Origin: an uncultured Ruaniaceae bacterium
Lineage (GTDB): Bacteria; Actinomycetota; Actinomycetes; Actinomycetales; Beutenbergiaceae
Length of the DNA stretch: 9,590 nucleotides
NCBI GenBank assembly: GCA_938004115.1
Contig: CALKWS010000240.1
Location: 1 to 9,590 of the forward strand
Reading direction: 5' to 3'
How positions within the stretch are numbered: position 1 is the first letter of the stretch; every line of letters starts with the position of its first letter. Below are positions 5,346 to 9,590 of this stretch, one piece after another. The notes beneath the pieces were generated by a model. The model did no database searches and was not told the DNA's origin. It saw nothing but the letters and a program-made list of their open reading frames with translations. The translations under genes and the position numbers were made by a program.

Positions 5346-6187
5346 TGGGCCAGAAGGTACACCCCACCGGGTTCCGGTTGGGCATCACCACCGAGCACCG
5401 GTCACGGTGGTTCGCTGACTCCACCACCAAGGGGCAGCGCTACCGCGACTACGTGAACGAGGACGTCCAGATCCGCAAGCTCATGGCCACCGGCCTGGAG
5501 CGGGCGGGGGTGTCCAAGGTGGACATCGTGCGCACCCGCGACCGGGTACAGGTCGACCTGCACACCGCCCGGCCCGGGATCGTCATCGGTCGCCGCGGCG
5601 CGGAGGCGGACCGGCTGCGCGGAGAGCTGGAGAAGCTCACCGGCAAGCAGGTGCAGTTGAACATCCTCGAGGTGAAGAACCCCGAGATCGATGCCCAGCT
5701 GGTGGCCCAGGGAATCGCCGAGCAGCTCGCCTCGCGCGTGTCCTTCCGCCGCGCCATGCGTAAGGGCATCCAGTCCGCGCAGCGCGCCGGTGCCAAGGGC
5801 ATCCGGGTCCAGGTGTCCGGCCGTCTGGGCGGTGCGGAGATGAGCCGGAGCGAGTTCTACCGCGAGGGCCGCGTGCCCCTGCACACCCTGCGCGCGTACG
5901 TCGACTTCGGGTTCTTCGAGGCCCGCACCACCTTCGGCCGCATCGGCGTGAAGGTGTGGATCTACAAGGGCGACGTCACCGAGAAGGAGTTCGCCGCCAC
6001 CCAGGCGTCCGCGGCCCCCTCCCGCGGGCGGGGCCGGCCGGACCGCGGCGGCGGCCGTGGCCGTCGCTCCCGGGACAGCGCCCCGGCACCCCAGCAGGCC
6101 ACCGAGGCACCCGCGCAGGCCGGCGGCTCCGGCGGCCAGCAGGCGGAGCCGACCCCTACTGAAACAGCCACTGAGACGGAGGCCTGA
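5345..6187 (+). CDS. rpsC: 30S ribosomal protein S3 with long C-terminal tail
   Basis: S3 lies at the mRNA entry channel and, with S4 and S5, helps unwind mRNA. It has 280 aa against 233 in E. coli. It opens GQKVHPTGFRLGITTEHRSRW; a type II KH domain carries GIVIGRRGAE (78-87), with GRRG as the RNA-binding GxxG loop. FRRAMRK (134-140) matches the basic helicase patch. The C-terminal domain ends near IGVKVWIYKGD (200-210). Residues about 220-280 are an added low-complexity tail: an RG-rich part (RGRGRPDRGGGRGRRSR, 227-243) and then an Ala/Pro/Gln/Thr/Glu part. ATG at 5345 overlaps the rplV stop; GGAGG at 5331-5335 is 9 nt upstream. Confidence 0.98.
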   Translation: MGQKVHPTGFRLGITTEHRSRWFADSTTKGQRYRDYVNEDVQIRKLMATGLERAGVSKVDIVRTRDRVQVDLHTARPGIVIGRRGAEADRLRGELEKLTGKQVQLNILEVKNPEIDAQLVAQGIAEQLASRVSFRRAMRKGIQSAQRAGAKGIRVQVSGRLGGAEMSRSEFYREGRVPLHTLRAYVDFGFFEARTTFGRIGVKVWIYKGDVTEKEFAATQASAAPSRGRGRPDRGGGRGRRSRDSAPAPQQATEAPAQAGGSGGQQAEPTPTETATETEA

Positions 6188-6190
6188 GCC

Positions 6191-6610
6191 ATGCTCATCC
6201 CCCGGCGCACCAAGCACCGCAAGCAGCACTCCCCGCGACGGTCCGGCGCGGCCAAGGGCGGGACGTCGATCAACTTCGGTGACTACGGCATCCAGGCCCT
6301 GGAGCCCGCCTACGTCACCAACCGGCAGATCGAGGCCGCCCGTATCGCCATGACCCGGCACATCAAGCGTGGCGGGAAGGTGTGGATCAACATCTTCCCC
6401 GACCGCCCGCTGACCAAGAAGCCCGCCGAGACCCGGATGGGCTCGGGCAAGGGCTCCCCGGAATGGTGGGTCGCGAACGTCAAGCCGGGCCGGGTCATGT
6501 TCGAACTGGCCGGCGTGGACGAGGACCTCGCACGTGAAGCCCTGCGCCGCGCGCAGCACAAGCTCCCGATGAAGACCCGGTTCGTCAGTCGAGAAAGTGG
6601 TGACTTCTGA
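6191..6610 (+). CDS. rplP: 50S ribosomal protein L16
   Basis: L16 organises the A-site tRNA elbow region of 50S and is a late assembly protein. It has 139 aa, near the usual 136-139. MLIPRRTKHRKQHSPRRSG opens the protein. NFGDYGIQALEPAYVTNRQIE (28-48) and RMGSGKGSPEWWVANVKPGR (82-101) are signatures; Arg82 corresponds to the Arg hydroxylated in E. coli L16. It starts 3 nt after the rpsC stop with GGAGG (6178-6182) 8 nt upstream, inside rpsC. The stop overlaps rpmC by one base (TGATG). Confidence 0.98.
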   Translation: MLIPRRTKHRKQHSPRRSGAAKGGTSINFGDYGIQALEPAYVTNRQIEAARIAMTRHIKRGGKVWINIFPDRPLTKKPAETRMGSGKGSPEWWVANVKPGRVMFELAGVDEDLAREALRRAQHKLPMKTRFVSRESGDF

Positions 6611-6852
6611 TGGCTATCGGTTCCAAGGACCTGATGCCCGACCAGCTCGATGGCATGGACTCCGAGATCCTGATGGGCGAGCTGAAGAAGGCGAAGCAGG
6701 AACTGTTCAACCTGCGGTTCTCCTCGGCCACCGGCCAGTTGGAGGACCACGGGCGGCTGAAGACGGTGCGGCGCGACATCGCCCGCATCTACACGATCCT
6801 GCGGGAGCGCGAACTGGGCATCCGGACCGCGCCGACCGCTGACACGAACTGA
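6610..6852 (+). CDS. rpmC: 50S ribosomal protein L29
   Basis: L29 is a small helical protein at the tunnel exit next to L23, near the SRP and trigger factor docking site. It has 80 aa, slightly longer than E. coli (63). MGELKKAKQELFNLRFSSAT (residues 22-41) and HGRLKTVRRDIARIYTILRE (47-66) form the two-helix hairpin. The extra length is split between the N-terminus (residues 1-14) and a Thr/Ala tail. ATG at 6610 shares its first base with the rplP stop, with a weak purine stretch upstream, consistent with re-initiation. Confidence 0.97.
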   Translation: MAIGSKDLMPDQLDGMDSEILMGELKKAKQELFNLRFSSATGQLEDHGRLKTVRRDIARIYTILRERELGIRTAPTADTN

Positions 6853-6866
6853 ACGAGAAGGCGACG

Positions 6867-7169
6867 ATGAGCGAAGTTACCGACAGCGCGACGACGCAGG
6901 CCGACGAGGCGGGCCCCACGCGCGGTTACCGCAAGGTCCGCCGCGGCTACGTGGTCAGCGACAAGATGGACAAGACCGTGGTGGTGCGGGTGGAGGACCG
7001 GGTCAAGCACCCGCTGTACGGCAAGGTCATCCGCCGCAGCACCCGGATCAAGGCGCACGACGAGTCCAACGAGGTCGGCGTCGGTGACCTGGTGCGGATC
7101 ATGGAGACCCGCCCGATGTCGGCCACCAAGCGGTGGCGCGTCACCGACGTCCTCGAAAAGGCCAAGTGA
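6867..7169 (+). CDS. rpsQ: 30S ribosomal protein S17
   Basis: S17 is a primary 16S rRNA-binding protein of the 30S body. It has 100 aa against 84 in E. coli, because of an acidic Thr/Ala-rich N-terminal extension of about 20 residues (MSEVTDSATTQADEAGPTRG). The OB-fold core starts at YRKVRRGYVVSDKMDKTVVV (21-40), followed by HPLYGKVIRRSTRIKAHDE (48-66) and MSATKRWRV (84-92). ATG 6867 has GAGAAGG (6855-6861) 5 nt upstream, which supports this start over one at the core. Last gene of the S10 block before an 82-nt gap. Confidence 0.97.
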   Translation: MSEVTDSATTQADEAGPTRGYRKVRRGYVVSDKMDKTVVVRVEDRVKHPLYGKVIRRSTRIKAHDESNEVGVGDLVRIMETRPMSATKRWRVTDVLEKAK

Positions 7170-7206
7170 CCGCCGCAGTACACGACCACCAATCCGTTCG
7201 GCCAGG

Positions 7207-7223
7207 CTCGGCGCATAGCCGAG
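7207..7223 (+). other. Hairpin in the S10/spc junction
   Basis: CTCGGC (7207-7212) and GCCGAG (7218-7223) form a perfect 6-bp stem with a GCATA loop, 16 nt before the rplN ribosome site. No T tract follows, so it is not a classical terminator. It may be a processing or translational element. The rest of the 7170-7251 gap shows no convincing promoter. Confidence 0.4.
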
Positions 7224-7251
7224 AACCGGCACGACGACAGGAGTAGAAGGA

Positions 7252-7620
7252 ATGATCCAGCAGGAGTCGCGACTCAAGGTCGCCGACAACACCGGCGCCA
7301 AGGAGATCCTGTGCGTCCGGGTGACCGGCGGTTCCGGGCGTCGCTACGCCGGCATCGGCGACGTCATCGTCGCCACCGTGAAGGACGCGATCCCCGGCGG
7401 GAACGTCAGGAAGGGCGACATCGTCAAAGCGGTCGTGGTGCGCACCCGCAAGGAGCGCCGCCGCGAGGACGGGTCCTACATCCGATTCGATGAGAACGCC
7501 GCCGTGATCCTGCGGGCCGACGGCGAGCCGCGCGGCACCCGCATCTTCGGCCCGGTGGGCCGGGAACTGCGGGACAAGCGGTTCATGCGCATCATCTCGC
7601 TCGCCCCGGAGGTGCTGTAA
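7252..7620 (+). CDS. rplN: 50S ribosomal protein L14
   Basis: L14 is a conserved β-barrel protein at the subunit interface (bridges to 16S) and the binding site of the RsfS silencing factor. It has 122 aa, the normal length. MIQQESRLKVADNTGAKEIL opens the protein. GSGRRYAGIGDVIVATVKDA (27-46) and IPGGNVRKGD (47-56) are the signature, followed by VVVRTRKERRREDGSYIRFD (61-80) and GTRIFGPVGRELRDK (95-109). AGGAG (7239-7243) lies 8 nt before the ATG. First gene of the classical spc operon. Confidence 0.98.
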   Translation: MIQQESRLKVADNTGAKEILCVRVTGGSGRRYAGIGDVIVATVKDAIPGGNVRKGDIVKAVVVRTRKERRREDGSYIRFDENAAVILRADGEPRGTRIFGPVGRELRDKRFMRIISLAPEVL

Positions 7621-7623
7621 GGA

Positions 7624-7971
7624 ATGGCAAAGATCAAGAAGGGCGACCTGGTCGTCGTCATCTCAGGACGGGACAAGGGCCAGACCGGCCGGGTGCTGGA
7701 AGTGCAGCCGGACCGGGACCGGGTGATCGTCGAGGGTGTCCAGCGCGTGCAGCGGCACACCAAGGTGACCCAGGCCGGCCGTGGCGGTGCCCCGGCGGGC
7801 GGGATCGAGACGGTCGAGGCCCCTATCCACGTCAGCAACGTGATGCTGGTCGACCCGGAGACCAAGAAGGGCACCCGGGTCGGCTACCGCACCGAGGAAG
7901 TCGAGCGTGACGGGCGTACCCGCAACACCCGGGTCCGGGTGGCCAAGCGCTCCGGTAAGGACATCTCATGA
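7624..7971 (+). CDS. rplX: 50S ribosomal protein L24
   Basis: L24 initiates 50S assembly and lies near the tunnel exit. It has 115 aa (104 in E. coli). KIKKGDLVVVISGRDKGQTGRVLEV (residues 3-27) is the KOW motif; AGRGGAPAGGIETVEAPIHVSNVMLVDP (51-78) is the conserved β-loop part. A basic tail follows (TRNTRVRVAKRSGKDIS). The Cys-zinc motif found in some L24 proteins is absent. The start is 3 nt after rplN; GGAGG (7608-7612) is 11 nt upstream. It overlaps rplE by 4 nt. Confidence 0.97.
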   Translation: MAKIKKGDLVVVISGRDKGQTGRVLEVQPDRDRVIVEGVQRVQRHTKVTQAGRGGAPAGGIETVEAPIHVSNVMLVDPETKKGTRVGYRTEEVERDGRTRNTRVRVAKRSGKDIS

Positions 7972-8546
7972 GCACCAGCACCGACACCCGGCCGGCACGG
8001 ATCGTGCCGCGGCTGAAGACCAAGTACCGCGAGGAGATCCTCGGGGAGTTGCAGACCGAGTTCGGTTACCGCAACGTCCACCAGGTGCCCGGTCTGGTCA
8101 AGATCGTGGTGAACACCGGCGTGGGGGACGCGGCGCGTGACTCCAAGGTGATCGAGGGCGCGATTCGCGACCTCACCCTGATCACCGGGCAGAAGCCGCG
8201 CGTGAACCGTGCCCGCAAGTCCATCGCGCAGTTCAAGTTGCGCGAGGGGCAGGCGATCGGCGCCTCGGTCACCCTGCGCGGGGACCGGATGTGGGAGTTC
8301 CTGGACCGGCTCCTGACCCTGGCCCTGCCACGGATCCGCGACTTCCGCGGACTGCCGCCCCAGCAGTTCGACGGCAACGGTAACTACACCTTCGGACTGA
8401 CCGAGCAGTCGGTCTTCCTGGAGATCGACCCTGACCAGATCGACCGGGTCCGGGGGATGGACATCACGGTCGTGACCACCGCCTCCAGTGACGACGAGGG
8501 CCGTGCCCTGCTGCGTCGCCTGGGCTTCCCGTTCAAGGAGAACTGA
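7968..8546 (+). CDS. rplE: 50S ribosomal protein L5
   Basis: L5 binds 5S rRNA in the central protuberance and contacts P-site tRNA and S13. It has 192 aa against 179 in E. coli, the extra being a Ser/Thr N-terminus (about residues 1-13). RLKTKYREEI (15-24), VPGLVKIVVNTGVGDAARDS (40-59) and TGQKPRVNRARKSIAQFKLR (73-92) are signatures; RIRDFRGLPPQQFDGNGNY (122-140) and the ending RRLGFPFKEN complete the family. ATG 7968 overlaps the rplX stop (ATGA) with AAGGA (7957-7961) 6 nt upstream. The 4-nt overlap leaves no separate leader between rplX and rplE, where S8 acts in E. coli. Confidence 0.98.
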   Translation: MSTSTDTRPARIVPRLKTKYREEILGELQTEFGYRNVHQVPGLVKIVVNTGVGDAARDSKVIEGAIRDLTLITGQKPRVNRARKSIAQFKLREGQAIGASVTLRGDRMWEFLDRLLTLALPRIRDFRGLPPQQFDGNGNYTFGLTEQSVFLEIDPDQIDRVRGMDITVVTTASSDDEGRALLRRLGFPFKEN

Positions 8547-8547
8547 C

Positions 8548-8733
8548 GTGGCCAAGACTGCGCTCATCAACAAGGCCAACCGCAAGCCGAAATACGCTGT
8601 GCGGGGCTACACCCGGTGCACCAAGTGCGGCCGACCGCGGTCGGTGTACCGCAAGTTCGGCCTGTGCCGTATCTGCCTGCGGGACATGGCCCTGAGGGGC
8701 GAACTCCCCGGCGTGACCAAGAGCAGTTGGTAA
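8548..8733 (+). CDS. rpsZ: 30S ribosomal protein S14, zinc (type Z) form
   Basis: S14 completes assembly of the 30S head next to S3 and S10. It has 61 aa, the short four-cysteine form, in place of the ~100-aa zinc-free form. AKTALINKANRKPKYAVRGY (residues 2-21) is followed by C24-TK-C27 and C40-RI-C43, which bind one zinc. The ending LRGELPGVTKSSW is typical. The start is GTG 8548, one base after the rplE stop, with AAGGAG (8535-8540) 7 nt upstream inside rplE. An open frame extending back to 8488 overlaps rplE and adds non-family residues. Also named rpsN in many annotations. Confidence 0.97.
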   Translation: MAKTALINKANRKPKYAVRGYTRCTKCGRPRSVYRKFGLCRICLRDMALRGELPGVTKSSW

Positions 8734-8791
8734 GAACGACTACGTCGAAGGTCCATAGCGGAAACCACGACGAGGAAGGGCATCCCGCCCC

Positions 8792-9190
8792 ATGACTATG
8801 ACAGACCCCATCGCCGACATGCTGACGCGGCTGCGCAACGCGAACTCGGCGTACCACGAGACGGCCTCGATGCCGTACTCCAAACTCAAGGCGCACATCG
8901 CCGAGATCCTGCAGGCCGAGGGCTACATCGCCGGCTGGAGCGTCGAGGACGCCGACGTCGGCAAGACCCTGACCCTGACGCTGAAGTTCGGGCCGAACCG
9001 GGAGCGTTCGCTCGCCGGACTGCGGCGCGTGTCCAAGCCGGGCCTGCGGGTGTACGCGAAGTCCAACAATCTGCCCAAGGTGCTCGGCGGCCTGGGCGTG
9101 GCGATCCTGTCCACGTCCTCCGGCCTGCTCACCGACAGGCAAGCGGCCAAGAAGGGCGTGGGCGGGGAAGTCCTCGCCTACGTCTGGTGA
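8792..9190 (+). CDS. rpsH: 30S ribosomal protein S8
   Basis: S8 is a primary 16S rRNA-binding protein of the 30S central domain and, in E. coli, the repressor of the spc operon. It has 132 aa, a normal length. MTMTDPIADMLTRLRNANSA opens it, SMPYSKLKAHIAEILQAEGY (26-45) follows, and GVAILSTSSGLLTDRQA (102-118) is the rRNA-binding signature with the STS core. It ends GGEVLAYVW. ATG 8792 is preceded by GAGGAAGGG (8773-8780), about 11 nt away, a long spacing. A 58-nt gap separates it from rpsZ and contains no convincing promoter. Confidence 0.98.
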   Translation: MTMTDPIADMLTRLRNANSAYHETASMPYSKLKAHIAEILQAEGYIAGWSVEDADVGKTLTLTLKFGPNRERSLAGLRRVSKPGLRVYAKSNNLPKVLGGLGVAILSTSSGLLTDRQAAKKGVGGEVLAYVW

Positions 9191-9205
9191 CGGGAGGGAT
9201 CGGAT

Positions 9206-9590
9206 ATGTCACGTATCGGTAAGTACCCCGTTCCCGTGCCCAGCGGCGTGGAGGTGAGCATCGACGGTGCCCACGTCACCGTCAAGGGCCCGAAGGGAAC
9301 GCTGCAGCACACCGTGCCCGAACCACTGACCGTGACCAAGGACGACGACGGTGCGCTGACCGTGAGCCGTCCGGACGACAGCCGCGAGGCGCGGTCGTTG
9401 CACGGGTTGACCCGCACCCTGCTGGCCAACCTGGTCCACGGCGTGAGCCAGGGCTATGAGAAGAAACTCGAGATCGTCGGCACCGGATACCGCGTGGTGG
9501 CCAAGGGCCAGAGCCTGGAGTTCGCCCTGGGCTTCTCCCACCCGGTGACGGTCACCGCACCCGAAGGCATCTCCTTCGCGGTGGAGTCGC
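9206..9590 (+). CDS. rplF: 50S ribosomal protein L6, 5' part (cut by window end)
   Basis: L6 lies near the sarcin-ricin loop and helps the factor-binding site. 128 residues of about 178 are visible. MSRIGKYPVPVPSGVEVSID is the canonical start. VKGPKGTLQHTVPEPLTV (27-44) and LHGLTRTLLANLVHGVSQGYEKKLEIVGTGYR (65-96) belong to domain I, and GFSHPVTVTAPEGISF (109-124) begins the linker to domain II. The C-terminal tyrosine-rich GKGIRY region is outside the window. GGGAGGG (9192-9198) is 7 nt before the ATG; the gap after rpsH is 15 nt. Confidence 0.98.
   Translation, partial: MSRIGKYPVPVPSGVEVSIDGAHVTVKGPKGTLQHTVPEPLTVTKDDDGALTVSRPDDSREARSLHGLTRTLLANLVHGVSQGYEKKLEIVGTGYRVVAKGQSLEFALGFSHPVTVTAPEGISFAVES

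Noticed and set aside
5402..6559. Long open frame on the - strand (385 codons) opposite rpsC and rplP
   Set aside because: Same GC shadow effect; Leu/Gly/Ala/His-rich translation and no domain seen.
8734..8791. Possible promoter or terminator between rpsZ and rpsH
   Set aside because: Only a tiny CGAC/GTCG stem (4 bp) and no -10/-35 pair or T tract were found.
1..9590. Mobile elements, CRISPR arrays, tRNA genes or defence systems
   Set aside because: No transposase, spaced direct repeats, tRNA-like cloverleaf or toxin-antitoxin-like pair was seen; apart from the tuf-rpsJ interval, the window is filled with ribosomal-protein genes.

Overview
The window carries part of the str/S10/spc ribosomal-protein supercluster of a high-GC Gram-positive bacterium (Actinomycetota). 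All genes lie on the + strand. The evidence for the lineage is very GC-rich third codon positions, GTG starts, the tuf → rpsJ gene order, an S14 of the short four-cysteine type, and EF-Tu residues (DAPGH, GPMAQT, SGLKALEG) that I remember, without having searched, from Micrococcales such as Arthrobacter and Kocuria. Genus and species cannot be read from the window.

Layout. Positions 1-945 are the 3' part of tuf (EF-Tu). A strong intrinsic terminator follows (about 983-1025). A small independent gene at 1067-1435 encodes 122 aa resembling EF-Tu domain II with no GTPase domain; its -10-like box is placed for a leaderless transcript. Positions 1436-1776 hold no gene. They contain a hairpin that may end the small gene, a good promoter candidate (1495-1523) and a structured leader of about 247 nt. 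The S10 operon follows: rpsJ, rplC, rplD, rplW, rplB, rpsS, rplV, rpsC, rplP, rpmC, rpsQ (1777-7169). After an 82-nt gap with a short hairpin comes the spc operon: rplN, rplX, rplE, rpsZ (zinc-type rpsN), rpsH and the start of rplF (7252-9590, cut by the window end).

How it works together. The ribosomal proteins are core parts of both subunits: S10, S19, S14 and S3 in the 30S head, S17 and S8 in the body, L3, L4, L2 and L22 around the peptidyl-transferase centre and tunnel, L23, L29 and L24 at the exit, and L5 and L16 at the central protuberance and tRNA sites. Tight packing, with 1-4 nt stop/start overlaps at rplC-rplD, rplD-rplW, rplV-rpsC, rpsC-rplP (3-nt gap), rplP-rpmC and rplX-rplE, points to co-transcription and translational coupling.

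Most of the window is ordinary, highly conserved housekeeping DNA. I see no mobile element, CRISPR array, tRNA or defence system. Two places merit a second look: the stand-alone EF-Tu domain II-like gene between tuf and rpsJ, and the long structured leader before rpsJ, with competing pairings, which may be a ribosomal-protein autoregulation site.
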